Assembly: GCA_045636385.1 (NCBI GenBank)
Contig: JAZTXK010000044.1
Location: 1-64,000 of the forward strand
Length of the DNA: 64,000 bases
Direction of reading: 5' to 3'
From: CAG-390 sp045636385
GTDB lineage: Bacteria > Bacillota > Clostridia > Oscillospirales > CAG-272
Part shown: positions 22,178-31,822 of the stretch, in pieces
How positions within the stretch are numbered: position 1 is the first letter of the stretch
Layout of the letters: every line of letters begins with the position of its first letter
Translations under genes and position numbers: made by a program
The notes under the pieces: generated by a model
Databases searched by the model: none
What the model saw: the letters and a program-made list of their open reading frames with translations, nothing else
Told to the model about the DNA's origin: nothing

Positions 22178-24505
22178 ATGAAACGATTTGTCAGTTTTAT
22201 ATTATTTGTACTAATGCTCGTCCCGGTCTTTATAGGTTGCGCGGGCGATGTCCCCAATGCCGAAACCTCGGAGATTACGGAGGCTGTCGAAACCGAGCTC
22301 TCCGTGCCCGCGATCGACGTCGTAAAGGACGGTGCGTGTCTCTATACTCTCGTTCGTCCCGAAACGCATACGGCGCTTCTTTACGGAGGCTGTAAGGATA
22401 TCGTTGCGGCATTTAAGGATTCCTTGGGGGTTGAAATAAAGAGCGTTGACGACTGGGTTCAGGGTAAGGTCAATGCGGGCGAATACGAAAGCGCAGAGGC
22501 TGAGATCCTTATCGGAGAAACCAACCGCCGCGAGAGCCTTGAGGTCTATCTGACGCTTTCTGCGGGAGAATACGCGATACGCGCCGTTGGTAACAAGATA
22601 GTTATCATCGGTTTTAACGACAATTGTACGCTTTTGGCGGTCGAACGCTTTATCTCCGACTACGTTTCGAATGCAAAGAATGGCACTCTCGCAGTGCCGA
22701 GCGATCTTTCGATACTTTCGTCGATAACTTCAAAGAAAGATGACGAGCAGATGGCGAAAATTGAAAAAATAACTCCCGTCGGCGAGCAGATGAAGCTCGA
22801 CACCGAGGTGTGGGTAGCTTGCGAAATCGAATTCACGAGCGATAAGACTTATGAAAATCCTGTATATACCGTTGATATGGATGCCGTTTTCTACAACGAA
22901 AAGACAGGCACCGTCCTCACCGTTCCTGCTTTCTGGGACGGCGGCGATAGCTGGAAGGTCCGTTTTGCGCCCACTGAGGTCGGCGAGTGGAGCTTCTATA
23001 CCCTCTGCACCGATACCGCAAACAGCGGTCTTCATCATCGCGGCGGCAGTGTGACCTGCAAGGAATACTCGGGTGATCTTGAAATCTATAAGCACGGCTT
23101 TATCAAGACCGAGGCAGGCAAAAACTATTTTATGTATGCCGACGGTACTCCCTTTTTCTACCTTGCCGACACCCATTGGACGCTTGCGCTCGAAGAGATC
23201 GACAGCTACGGCTCGGTTGAGACGCAGAAGTTTGCTGGTATCACGAAAGAGCTTGCGGATCAGTACGGTATCACTTCGCAGTTCAAATATATTATGGATC
23301 ACCGGGCAGAGCAGGGTTACACGGTTATTGAGTCCCAACCGCTCGGATGGTGGACCAACCCGGGACAGAACGGTTGGTTTGCGGACGAATATCAGAATAT
23401 ATTTACATACGGCGTAAACGATATTATGCTCGCTAAATTTCAGCAGTATGACGTATATTTTGATTATATCGCCGAGCTTGGCATGGTTCATTCCAATACG
23501 CAGTTCGGTTATCCTACAGCGCTTATGACCGAATATTTTGCCGGCAAGATCACAGATGCAGAACTTGAAAAGCTTTGCCGCTATTGGGTGGCAAGATACA
23601 GCGCATATCCTGTTATGTGGGCGACCACGCAGGAGGGTGACAACGACTATTACGGCGTTGACCGCGGCGACTGCGCTGCAACACCCGAAACGAATCCGTG
23701 GTTCTACGTAATGGATTGGGTTGCAAAATATGATCCCTACGATCATCCGTCCACCTGTCATCAGGAAAATGCGATCTATACACGTGTTAAAAATTCACGC
23801 TTTGATGATTCGGAAAATCACTCTTGGTATGCGGCGCAGTATAACTATGCCTTCAACGGAATAAATTGGGAGTGGGCAAAGGAGTATTACGGCAATGCAG
23901 GCAGTAAGCCCGTTGTAAACTACGAGGGTCCGTATGACCATTGGGATGAAAGCGGCGGCAGCAGCTACGGTGTCCGTGTTCAGGCTTGGGGAGCGTATAT
24001 GAACGGTCAGTTCGGCTACGGCTACGGTGTTCAGCCCATCTGGAGTATTTTCTGGGCTCAGAACGGATATCCCGACTACGAAAGCAGAACGGTGACCGAC
24101 GCATACGGCGAGACCTTTGATAAAGGACTGAACTGGATAGAGGGACTGTATCTTGAGTCCGGTGAGCAGGTAACTTATATCAAAGATTATCTTCAGAAAT
24201 ATGAATGGTGGCGCCTTGTGCCCTGCTTCAATAAATCCTATTTCTATCAGCCGGGTTCTTGCAAGTATTCGGTGTCGCACATCGGAAATGAGATCTATAT
24301 CGGCTATTTTTATGGCAAGACACACAATGATAAGCTTGGAAAGCTGACAGCTATGGCAAACGGCGAGTACGAGGTACAGTGGTTCAACTGCATCACGGGC
24401 GAATACGGAGAAGCCTTCACCGTGACCGTAACAGACGGAACCTATCAGTTACCCGAAAAGCCGGATGCCGGAGATTGGGTAATTTCTGTTAAGATTAAAA
24501 AATAA
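22178..24505 (+). CDS. GH140-like (DUF4038/DUF5060) glycosidase lipoprotein
   Basis: A 775-residue lipoprotein: lipobox FIGC (Cys21), an N-terminal IGETNR-type domain (about 45-190) shared with other proteins here, a DUF5060-like Ig domain (about 205-300), and a DUF4038 TIM barrel (about 305-690; FFYLADTHW at its start, WATTQEGDNDYYG later). A short C-terminal beta domain closes the protein. DUF4038 includes GH140 apiosidases acting on rhamnogalacturonan II side chains; that substrate is inferred. It ends at a bidirectional terminator. Confidence 0.8.
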   Translation: MKRFVSFILFVLMLVPVFIGCAGDVPNAETSEITEAVETELSVPAIDVVKDGACLYTLVRPETHTALLYGGCKDIVAAFKDSLGVEIKSVDDWVQGKVNAGEYESAEAEILIGETNRRESLEVYLTLSAGEYAIRAVGNKIVIIGFNDNCTLLAVERFISDYVSNAKNGTLAVPSDLSILSSITSKKDDEQMAKIEKITPVGEQMKLDTEVWVACEIEFTSDKTYENPVYTVDMDAVFYNEKTGTVLTVPAFWDGGDSWKVRFAPTEVGEWSFYTLCTDTANSGLHHRGGSVTCKEYSGDLEIYKHGFIKTEAGKNYFMYADGTPFFYLADTHWTLALEEIDSYGSVETQKFAGITKELADQYGITSQFKYIMDHRAEQGYTVIESQPLGWWTNPGQNGWFADEYQNIFTYGVNDIMLAKFQQYDVYFDYIAELGMVHSNTQFGYPTALMTEYFAGKITDAELEKLCRYWVARYSAYPVMWATTQEGDNDYYGVDRGDCAATPETNPWFYVMDWVAKYDPYDHPSTCHQENAIYTRVKNSRFDDSENHSWYAAQYNYAFNGINWEWAKEYYGNAGSKPVVNYEGPYDHWDESGGSSYGVRVQAWGAYMNGQFGYGYGVQPIWSIFWAQNGYPDYESRTVTDAYGETFDKGLNWIEGLYLESGEQVTYIKDYLQKYEWWRLVPCFNKSYFYQPGSCKYSVSHIGNEIYIGYFYGKTHNDKLGKLTAMANGEYEVQWFNCITGEYGEAFTVTVTDGTYQLPEKPDAGDWVISVKIKK

Positions 24506-24547
24506 CATAAAAACGGATACAGCCGCGGCTGTATCCGTTTTTATGTT
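24504..24547. terminator. Bidirectional terminator between convergent genes
   Basis: AACATAAAAACGGATACAGC pairs perfectly with the sequence ending in TTTTTATGTT. The stem contains both convergent stop codons. Confidence 0.9.
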
Positions 24548-25634
24548 ATTCAAACTCCTCAATTCTCCATTTTACCCCGAGAATCGATGTGAATTTATCG
24601 TCCTTGTATCTTTCATAGTAGACGGTGACGAGCGAGCCGTCCTCGAGCTCGGCGGTTGCGGGGTAGCCGAGGTCGTTGCAGTAGGCTTCGGTGAGAATAT
24701 GCTCCTCTCCCCAGGTTTTTCCGCCGTCGCGGCTGATCATTATGCGCTCGCCGAAGGGAGCTTCGCGTCGACCGTATGTGAGAATGAGTGCGCCCGACGA
24801 ATGGAGCAGGAAGTGAGGGGGAGAACCGCTGATTCCGAGGCATTCGGGAGCGGTGAAGCTCTTTCCGCCGTCGGTCGAGCGGCAGGTGAAGATCGAAAAT
24901 CCGTGCGGTACGCCTTCGCCCTGCGCACGAATGGAGGCAAGTATCGTTCCGTCGGGAAGCTCAACTGCGTGCGGCTCGTGCATATTCTTCTTGTCAAGTC
25001 CCTCGGGGAAGTCGATTCCGCAAAGCTTTTGCCAGCTCTTGCCGTCATCCGAGCTTTCGTAGACGTAGATCGCGCCCTGATCGAGGTCTTCATCCTTCGA
25101 ATGAAATTCCTTGCCGACGTAAAGGAGCTTGCCGCTCTTGAGGAGAATGGGGCCGTGAGGTGCCGTGACGGGAACCTTGACAGCCTCATCCCAAGTGTTT
25201 CCGTAATCGCGGGAGAGGCGGACGAATGAGCCGTATTTGTTGCGCTCTTCGGGCATATTTGCGTAGCCGTCAAGCATGCCGTGAGCCATCGCGCGGGTCA
25301 CGCCGTTTGTGTAGCCGTCAACCCACTGTCTGCGCTCGGCATAAAACTGCCAAGGGTGACAGAAGTACGTCATAAGCATCTTGCCGCCGCCGAGGTACGT
25401 GATGCCCGCGTCGCGGTCGTCGAGATAGGTGTCGTTGATAATTGCGGGCGGAGTCCAAGTTTCGCCTCCGTCAAAGCTCTTGTAAAGGAAGTTTTTGCCG
25501 AAAATGCAAAGGTGTCCGAGTCGGTTACCCGAACAGACGGTATAAAGCACGCCCTGCTCGTCGATGCAAACGGTCGGCCAACCCTGATAGCGGTAAAATC
25601 CGTTTTCTGCGCGTCCGATGATGAAGTGTTTCAT
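24546..25634 (-). CDS. Sialidase-like BNR-repeat protein
   Basis: A 362-residue protein with five Asp-box motifs of the type SxDxGxTW (SFDGGETW, SRDYGNTW, SSDDGKSW, STDGGKSF, SRDGGKTW), the mark of a sialidase-like six-bladed propeller. No signal peptide is visible. Family members include exo-sialidases and other glycosidases or lyases; the arginine triad cannot be verified by eye. Its start overlaps the stop of the DUF4838 gene by one base (TAATG), so it is the last gene of a coupled four-gene operon from 29955. Confidence 0.75.
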   Translation of the reverse strand: MKHFIIGRAENGFYRYQGWPTVCIDEQGVLYTVCSGNRLGHLCIFGKNFLYKSFDGGETWTPPAIINDTYLDDRDAGITYLGGGKMLMTYFCHPWQFYAERRQWVDGYTNGVTRAMAHGMLDGYANMPEERNKYGSFVRLSRDYGNTWDEAVKVPVTAPHGPILLKSGKLLYVGKEFHSKDEDLDQGAIYVYESSDDGKSWQKLCGIDFPEGLDKKNMHEPHAVELPDGTILASIRAQGEGVPHGFSIFTCRSTDGGKSFTAPECLGISGSPPHFLLHSSGALILTYGRREAPFGERIMISRDGGKTWGEEHILTEAYCNDLGYPATAELEDGSLVTVYYERYKDDKFTSILGVKWRIEEFE

Positions 25635-27595
25635 TATCCTATTTCCTCCGTGATAATTCTGTTTTTGCCGGGATATAAGCTGCGCTTGAGCGCGGAGTAT
25701 GCGAGATGGTGGTCAAAATAGCGTTCGATCTCAAATTCGTGTGCGCCGAAGGAGTCAAAGTGGGAGTTGAAGGCATCGAAAGCCTCGTCAGCCTTGCCTT
25801 CGGCTGTCAAAATCATAGATTCGGCAAGTCCCGTGCAATACTCGGCGTGAAGCTCGAGAATACGAAGCGAAAGGCTGAAAATCCTCTTTTGGGGGACTTT
25901 TCTCCAAGCGCGGAGCTTTTTGGTCATTTCTCCGCAAAGTCCTGCGATCTGCTTCAGCGACTCGGCACGCTCCTGCGACACAAGTTTACGTTCCGCTGAC
26001 GCGCGGTGAGCGACCTCGAGGTAATTTACGTCGAAAATATCTGATATCTTCTCAAGATGCTCCGAGATCTCGCGCCAGTTCTCGCCGTATGCGTGAGAAA
26101 AATATTTTTCGCGTAGATCGTCAAAGCTTAAGTCCTTATCGTACATAGCGCGCGCGTAGACGTAGAATGGGAATCCGTTCGGGAAGAAGGAGCGCTGTGA
26201 GCCGTCCTGAATGATGCCGAAGAATCCCGAATCGCGGTAGGCGCGGACGTCCTTGTAGAGACGCTCGGCAAGACGGATGCCTCCGAAATCGTAGTACTGA
26301 TGTACCCAAAAATGGTATTCGTAACAGAATTTTGGAGTGTAGCAGGTGTCCTGCCATCCTTCGGAATACTGAATGTAGTCTCCGAGGTCGGTGGGGAAGA
26401 CGTTCTTGTTGAGATCAAATTTCGGAAGCTCACGCTTTCGCGCCGACATATCGGGCGTTTCGGTGTAACTTCTCGTGATCGCCGCGAGCAAAAGCGCGAA
26501 CCTGTCGGGATTGCGCAGTTTTTCGGTCACGGGCGGGAAGGCGGTGTCGTAATACGCGATATATGCGATGCGGGTTGCCAGTCCACGTTCGGTCAGGCAC
26601 TCGTCAATCTCGTTGAGGAGCATAACGTACCAATCCGAAACCGTCTTTTTGCGGCACTCGTCGCATTCGCAATGGTTGTTTCTGTTGTCCGCCATCCAGA
26701 TGTGCAGATAGTTTACCTGAGGACTCTTTTCGGCGTAGTCCGCAACCGCGTTTGCAACGATTGAGCGTGCTTTGGGATTTGACATGCAGAAGTTAGTGTT
26801 CAGCGCAACGCCGTGATAGAGCGAGCGCGAGCCCTCGCAAAGAGCTACGAAATCGCGGCTTTCCTCGGGGATGGGATTTTCCGCGTCCTTTGCCCAGCCC
26901 TCGGTGGTGTCGATTCCGAAGGGCTCGGCGGTCCAGCCGTGTCCCATGTCCTGAAAGATGAGAGAGCGTTTCGCAATCTCCGCCTCGCATGCGCGCTTCC
27001 ATTGAAGCACCTGCTCGGGCGTTATAGGCTCGGGGGAACGGTTGGCGCGGTTGTTTCGGTGATCGTAGTAATAGTTGTAATATGCCTTTGGGATGTCAAA
27101 CTCAAGCATATAGGAGTTGAGTCCGATCTTGGGCGTGAAATCAATGGTTTCGATCATCGAAGCCTGATATTCCGCGCCCTCGTTGCATTGCGCGCGGACG
27201 CGCATATCGGCGGTCTTTTGGTAAGAAACCGTCTTCGGCGCATCGATAACGGGAATAAACTCACCGTCAACACCCGGATAGAGCCATTCGCATCCGTTCT
27301 GACGGAGATATTCGTAGACCGCGATAAGAAGCGCGCGCGGATTGCTACCCGCGATGATGCCTCCGCGCTCGTTGGTATTTATAACAACGACGTCATCGAG
27401 CTCGGCATCGCACCCGTCGGGAATGGCGATCCCAATGTCGGAGCAGAGAGCGAGGACGAATCCGTCGCTGTCGCGCTCGTCGGAGCAAACGGTGATCTCA
27501 CCGCAACGCGGCATCATCATACGAAGATACTTTTTCAGCTCTTCAGCGGCGAAGTCAACGGTGGGATGATTGGAATATTTGAAAATCTTATACAT
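25634..27595 (-). CDS. DUF4838 family glycosidase-like protein
   Basis: A 653-residue protein. Residues 1-115 form the alpha/beta N-terminal domain common to GH20/GH67-type enzymes and DUF4838 proteins. The central part is a TIM-barrel-like DUF4838 domain with the CECDECRKK signature near residue 320, and the C-terminus is helical. No signal peptide is seen. DUF4838 proteins sit in glycan-utilisation loci of gut bacteria and their substrates are mostly unknown. It overlaps the upstream ceramidase-like gene by 8 bp and the downstream sialidase-like gene by one base. Confidence 0.75.
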   Translation of the reverse strand: MYKIFKYSNHPTVDFAAEELKKYLRMMMPRCGEITVCSDERDSDGFVLALCSDIGIAIPDGCDAELDDVVVINTNERGGIIAGSNPRALLIAVYEYLRQNGCEWLYPGVDGEFIPVIDAPKTVSYQKTADMRVRAQCNEGAEYQASMIETIDFTPKIGLNSYMLEFDIPKAYYNYYYDHRNNRANRSPEPITPEQVLQWKRACEAEIAKRSLIFQDMGHGWTAEPFGIDTTEGWAKDAENPIPEESRDFVALCEGSRSLYHGVALNTNFCMSNPKARSIVANAVADYAEKSPQVNYLHIWMADNRNNHCECDECRKKTVSDWYVMLLNEIDECLTERGLATRIAYIAYYDTAFPPVTEKLRNPDRFALLLAAITRSYTETPDMSARKRELPKFDLNKNVFPTDLGDYIQYSEGWQDTCYTPKFCYEYHFWVHQYYDFGGIRLAERLYKDVRAYRDSGFFGIIQDGSQRSFFPNGFPFYVYARAMYDKDLSFDDLREKYFSHAYGENWREISEHLEKISDIFDVNYLEVAHRASAERKLVSQERAESLKQIAGLCGEMTKKLRAWRKVPQKRIFSLSLRILELHAEYCTGLAESMILTAEGKADEAFDAFNSHFDSFGAHEFEIERYFDHHLAYSALKRSLYPGKNRIITEEIG

Positions 27596-28913
27596 TTTTC
27601 AGTTCCTCAAGCTGCTTCAGTGTGGCTTCGACGATGCGATCCGCGCTGTCCTTTGCCGTGCAGGCGTTGTATTTGCTGATCTTTGCTTCATAAGCGGTGC
27701 TTTCCTGAATGATTTGGGTCGAAATATATCCGTGTGTGCCGTTTGCAAGCTCGAAGATGACGGTGTTTTCGAAGGGCGAAGCCGTCTTGATGCGTCGTCC
27801 GACGTCGGTGAAGATCTCGGAGGGCAGACCGACGATCGCCCAATCGCCGAGACGGATGGTGTGGATCTCGAAGGGAATTTCGGGGCTTACGTCATCGTCG
27901 TTCTCGAGATACTCGGTTGCAAACGCTCTGTCCATTGCGTTGTGCGAGTCCATATCCTTCGCGATCTCCTGCGCCCAAGCGTAGTCGGCTTCGGTTTTGT
28001 AACGGCGCTTGAGGACGATGTTTTTGGAGATAGCGGCAATTTCGGGCGCGGAATTATCAGCTTTGATATCGGCGTTTATCTGCACGACGGTCGAGGTCAG
28101 ACCCGCGCCGATAGCCTCGGGCGCATTTTTCGTGCCGCCGTAGTAGGAGTCCGATGTGGACTTCATCCAGTCGATGCAGTTGATGTCGCCGCAGGTGCCG
28201 TTGAAGAAGAGAACGAAGACGTCCTCACCGTAGACTCGCTTGAGACCGCGTCGTAGCGCGGCGGGAAAATCTCCGCTGAAGCTCTTTTTGTTTTTCTGGT
28301 GGCAGTCGGGGTGGTTCGCGTAGTTGACGATGAAGCCGCGAACAGCGCCCTCTGCGGAGTCGATGCGCATAACGTTGACCGAATAGTCGGGCGTGTCGAT
28401 CGGAGCGACCATAAGCTCGGGATGCGCGCGGTTGGGGTTCATCTTGATAGAGCCATCGACAAGACGGATGTCGCGGCAGAAGCTGTAACGCTTTTCCTCA
28501 CCGAGTCCCGTGCCGATTTGGGCGTCCGCAAGGTTCTTGTGAGCATCTATGGCGGCGCTTACAATTCCTTTTTCGGTCAGCGACGCAACTTCGAGGTCAG
28601 GCGGACAGAGCCAAAGCTGATAGTCGCAGGCACCGCCCGTGTGGGTGTGGGTCGCGCCGACAAGAATGCGGTCAAAGGGTACGCCGGTAGCATCGGAGAT
28701 CGTGTTTCTGATGCGGTCGGCTGTGCTGATCTGGAGCGAGAGGGTGTCGGCGGAAACGAGGATCAGCGGGTTTCCGTCAACGTCGAATGCCGCGGCGGTG
28801 ACAAGGAGTTTGCCGCGCGCGGGTTCGCTTGTAAGGCAAGGGGTGAAGCCGCCGGGGATGAGCTTGCCCACGGGCGGGGTTATATCAAATTCCGAAAATC
28901 CAATTCTTAACAT
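27588..28913 (-). CDS. Neutral ceramidase-like protein (PF04734 N-terminal type)
   Basis: A 441-residue protein that resembles the N-terminal domain of neutral/alkaline non-lysosomal ceramidases: FDITPPVG at the start, GATHTHTGG (zinc and active-site region, about residue 90), NYANHPDCH and NGTCGDIN. It is much shorter than true ceramidases, lacks their C-terminal domain and has no signal peptide, so it likely hydrolyses another amide or ester. In gut Bacillota such proteins often sit beside glycosidases and Gfo/Idh oxidoreductases, as here. Confidence 0.75.
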   Translation of the reverse strand: MLRIGFSEFDITPPVGKLIPGGFTPCLTSEPARGKLLVTAAAFDVDGNPLILVSADTLSLQISTADRIRNTISDATGVPFDRILVGATHTHTGGACDYQLWLCPPDLEVASLTEKGIVSAAIDAHKNLADAQIGTGLGEEKRYSFCRDIRLVDGSIKMNPNRAHPELMVAPIDTPDYSVNVMRIDSAEGAVRGFIVNYANHPDCHQKNKKSFSGDFPAALRRGLKRVYGEDVFVLFFNGTCGDINCIDWMKSTSDSYYGGTKNAPEAIGAGLTSTVVQINADIKADNSAPEIAAISKNIVLKRRYKTEADYAWAQEIAKDMDSHNAMDRAFATEYLENDDDVSPEIPFEIHTIRLGDWAIVGLPSEIFTDVGRRIKTASPFENTVIFELANGTHGYISTQIIQESTAYEAKISKYNACTAKDSADRIVEATLKQLEELKNV

Positions 28914-28929
28914 ATCGGTTTACCTTCCT

Positions 28930-29955
28930 TTAACTGAAATAGTGGGGTTTGACAGGGAGTCCTTTTTCTGCCGATTCAACTGCAGCGAGGCAGACGGCAA
29001 CCGTGTTTGAGCCTTCGATAACGTCGATCTCGAGATCCTTTTTGCCGAGAATAATGTCGCACATATCCGCGATCTCAGCCGCCATATTGTGATGATTGAT
29101 GTCAATGAAAATTTGTTCTTCCTTGAAGCTGTGCTTGCCTTTTTCGTCGATGCAGGGTGTGAAAAGCGTGATGTAGGGCGATTTGTTGTCGCCGAGGATG
29201 GTGCCCTTCGATCCGAAAAGCTGTGTGCGCATCGTGTAGGGGCGCTTGCATCCGATCGAGGTTAAGACCTTTCCGATGATGCCGTTCGGATATTTCAAAA
29301 CAGATATCGTGCAATCGTCGACGGGCCAATCGGGGAGCATTTTGTGGTTAGCGTAGGCAAAGACCTCGGTCGGGTCACCCGCGATCCAACGGAGAAGATC
29401 CATCGCGTGGCAACCACCGCCGACAACGGGATGACGGATGTAGGAGGGATCCTTGCGCCATTCGCCGCGTCCGAGGATCGAGTAGTCGTGCGCGTATTCG
29501 GATTCAACGTAGAAAAGCTCGCCGATGTCGCCGCGATCGACCATTTCCTTCATCAGCGCGAAGGCGGGAGTTTTGCGGCAGACCTGACCGACCATGAATT
29601 TCTTGCCCGAAGCGCGTGCGGCGGCAATGATCGCCTCGCATTCGTCAAGACGCATGGCAAGCGGCTTTTCGCAGAGAACGTGATAACCCGCGGCGAGCGA
29701 ATCGACGCATTGATCCTTGTGGAAGGAGTCGGGAGAGCAGACGACAACGCAGTCAAATCCCCCGGCACGGAGCATATCCTTGTAATCGGTGTAATATGTA
29801 TTAAGACCGTGTTTTTCGGCGCGTGCGCGAACACCCGCCTCGTCAACGTCGCAAAGCGCGGCAAGCTCGGCATTTTCGGTAGCTAAAATACCGTCAATGT
29901 GACTGCGACCGATCCCCTCGGTACCGATGACGGCAAAACGAACCTGTGTTTCCAT
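28930..29955 (-). CDS. Gfo/Idh/MocA-family oxidoreductase
   Basis: A 341-residue NAD(P)-dependent sugar oxidoreductase. A Rossmann fold begins at residue 5 (FAVIGTEGIGRSH), the signature CEKPLA is at about residue 95, and the C-terminal alpha/beta domain starts near 125. The ATG at 29955 has GGAGGT upstream; the frame extends further without homology. It probably oxidises or epimerises a sugar released by the cluster it leads. It has its own promoter at 29990-30018. Confidence 0.9.
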   Translation of the reverse strand: METQVRFAVIGTEGIGRSHIDGILATENAELAALCDVDEAGVRARAEKHGLNTYYTDYKDMLRAGGFDCVVVCSPDSFHKDQCVDSLAAGYHVLCEKPLAMRLDECEAIIAAARASGKKFMVGQVCRKTPAFALMKEMVDRGDIGELFYVESEYAHDYSILGRGEWRKDPSYIRHPVVGGGCHAMDLLRWIAGDPTEVFAYANHKMLPDWPVDDCTISVLKYPNGIIGKVLTSIGCKRPYTMRTQLFGSKGTILGDNKSPYITLFTPCIDEKGKHSFKEEQIFIDINHHNMAAEIADMCDIILGKKDLEIDVIEGSNTVAVCLAAVESAEKGLPVKPHYFS

Positions 29956-29989
29956 GAAGACCTCCGATGATGAAATTTTTGTTAACATA

Positions 29990-30018
29990 ATTTTACCACG
30001 CGGGGCGAGTGTTGTCAA
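29990..30018 (-). promoter_or_regulatory. Promoter of Gfo/Idh-ceramidase-DUF4838-sialidase operon
   Basis: On the minus strand TTGACA (30018-30013), a 17-base spacer ending in TGG, and TAAAAT (29995-29990) lie 35 bases before the start codon. Confidence 0.75.
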
Positions 30019-30044
30019 GAAGTTTTATAAAAGAGTGAAAGCTT

Positions 30045-30300
30045 TTGAAGATTTTTAAGAAACTTTTCTCGAAAAGTTTCTAAAACGGAGCAGGAGGCGG
30101 ACCCTCAAACTAATGCGAAAGCGAAGCTTTCGCCACCGTGCTTCAAAAATACGAAGCTCTGCTTCGGATTTTTGGACAGAGTCAATACTTCCCGAATGTA
30201 GGGAAGTGCATCTCTGGCGGTTTTCCGAAGGAAAATGGAGGCGTGAGCCGACAAGACAGAGTTGCAACTTGCCGAAGGCAAGTATTTGCGCTCTGTCACC
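30045..30300 (+). repeat. Repeat B, long copy (B3)
   Basis: Same order of hairpins as the copy at 9267: a GAAACTTTTCTCGAAAAGTTTC stem variant, GCGAAAGCGAAGCTTTCGC, GCTTCAAAAATACGAAGC, ATACTTCCCGAATGTAGGGA and GCTCTGTCACC. Stem sequences differ from the other copies but still pair. It is followed by a GCGCCGTC/GACGGCGC hairpin and then repeat A6, without the tandem array found after B2. Confidence 0.75.
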
Positions 30301-30332
30301 CCGCGCCGTCCGCAGACGGCGCTTTTATAAAA

Positions 30333-30457
30333 GGAAAAAATCCGCCGCAGCGGATTTTCACATTTTTATTATATTTCGCCTTGAATTTTCCTTGGGTGCG
30401 CAAAATCCCGCGCGGTGCTGACTGCCCACCCCAACCCCTCCCGCAAGCGGGAGGGGG
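30333..30457 (+). repeat. Repeat A, full copy (A6)
   Basis: AATCCGCCGCAGCGGATT hairpin with a T tract, AT-rich middle, GGTGCTGACTGCCCACCCC and CCTCCCGCAAGCGGGAGG. It lies just upstream of the XRE gene at 30584. Confidence 0.8.
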
Positions 30458-30513
30458 GGATCTGTCAATAGAAAAATTCTACGCCAAGTAGAATCAAGTC
30501 TATGTTGCGGTTA

Positions 30514-30542
30514 TTGATTTGTGCCGAAAAATCTGTTATAAT
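30514..30542 (+). promoter_or_regulatory. Promoter of XRE regulator 30584
   Basis: TTGATT (30514-30519), 17 bases ending in TGT, and TATAAT (30537-30542). Confidence 0.65.
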
Positions 30543-30583
30543 ATGTTCAGACGCGTCGAAAATAAATAACTTGGAGGTTCGTT

Positions 30584-31369
30584 ATGGAACTGATGATCGG
30601 TGAAAAACTGAAAAAACTTCGCAGAAACAAGGATTTGACACAAGAAGAGGTTGCGGCACATCTCGGAATTTCTTTCCAAGCTATTAGCAAATGGGAGCGC
30701 GGCGAGGGATATCCCGATATTACGATGCTTCCGATTTTGGCTAATTACTACCAAGTTACGGTCGATGATTTGATTGGAATGGATGAAATAACGTCTGCGA
30801 AAAAGCTTGATGAGATCAATCGCATCTGGGAAGAAAACAGGCAGGCGCGAAAGCATAAGGAAAACGTTACGTTGATGAGAGAAGCTCTGAAATCGTACCC
30901 GAATAACGCATTACTTCTCATTCAGTTGTCGGCATCTCTCGAACGCCTTGACGGTACCATGTCCGAAAAAATAGAGTATTTGAAGGAATCCATCGCGGTT
31001 CAGGAGCAGATTTTGAGATACTGCGATGATTCCGATGTCAGAGGTGCGGCTCTTTTCAATATTGCCGATGCGTATTACAGATACGGAGATTATGAAAAAG
31101 CGCTTGAATATGCAAACAAATTGCCGAATCTCTTCAAGACGAGAGAAACAGCTCTGGTACGCATCCTGCAGGATAATAACGGGAAGAATAAAGCCGCAAG
31201 ATCGGCAATCGAACCGCTTGCGTGGTTGCTTTCATATCATCTTAACGCCATTTCCGAGACCGAAAATGACGTTGGATACAGAGAAAAAGCCGTAAAAATA
31301 TTGGATATCTTGTTCGAGCAAAATGAAAGCGAGCTTATAAAAGGTATCAGGGCAAAGATGACAAAATAA
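30584..31369 (+). CDS. XRE-family regulator with TPR-like C-terminus
   Basis: A 261-residue protein. Residues 5-60 are a helix-turn-helix (LTQEEVAAHLGISFQAISKW) with the same YPDITMLP hinge as the regulator at 9985. The rest is helical with TPR-like pairs (AALFNIADAYYRYGDYEKAL at about 155-175). TTGGAGG precedes the ATG. It is flanked by repeats B3/A6 and B4. The ligand and targets are unknown; a peptide- or stress-sensing role is inferred from architecture. Confidence 0.82.
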   Translation: MELMIGEKLKKLRRNKDLTQEEVAAHLGISFQAISKWERGEGYPDITMLPILANYYQVTVDDLIGMDEITSAKKLDEINRIWEENRQARKHKENVTLMREALKSYPNNALLLIQLSASLERLDGTMSEKIEYLKESIAVQEQILRYCDDSDVRGAALFNIADAYYRYGDYEKALEYANKLPNLFKTRETALVRILQDNNGKNKAARSAIEPLAWLLSYHLNAISETENDVGYREKAVKILDILFEQNESELIKGIRAKMTK

Positions 31370-31576
31370 GCATCATACCCGGCGTAGTTTTTCGTAGGAG
31401 AGTGTTTAAACTACGTGCCTTTATAAGCCTTTACTTCACTCTTCCGGTTTACGGAAGGGGGAGCGAGGCGGGGGCCGATTTGCCTGAACAAAATTATGAG
31501 GATATCGGGAAAATCTCTGTGTAGGCGCGAAGTTTTTAGCTCGTACCCGCAGGAGATAAAAATTCTCTATCGTCAT

Positions 31577-31776
31577 TGCGCGCTCTGCGAGTGCGCGAGG
31601 TGACAGAGCGCAATACTTCCCTACATTCGGGAAGTATTGACTCTGTCCAAAATCGAGAAGCGGAGCTTCACGATTTTGAAGCGCGGTGGCGAAGGCTGAA
31701 GCCTTCGCATTAGTCCGAGGCTCTGCCTCGTGCTCCGCGAACTTTTGAAAAAGTTCGATCAAAACTTCAAATTTTT
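31577..31776 (-). repeat. Repeat B, copy B4
   Basis: Minus-strand copy: the AACTTTTTCAAAAGTTCG hairpin, CGAAGGCTTCAGCCTTCG, AAAATCGTGAAGC/GCTTCTCGATTTT, and ATACTTCCCGAATGTAGGGAAGTAT. The rest of the gap 31376-31859 holds a GC-rich stretch and a heptamer array. Confidence 0.75.
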
Positions 31777-31822
31777 CAATCAAATCGAAAAATTCCGCCC
31801 AACGGGCGGAATTTTTACCTTT

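Noticed and set aside
24546..25634. Naming this gene a confirmed sialidase (nanH)
   Set aside because: Asp boxes occur in many propeller families and the catalytic Arg triad cannot be confirmed by eye.
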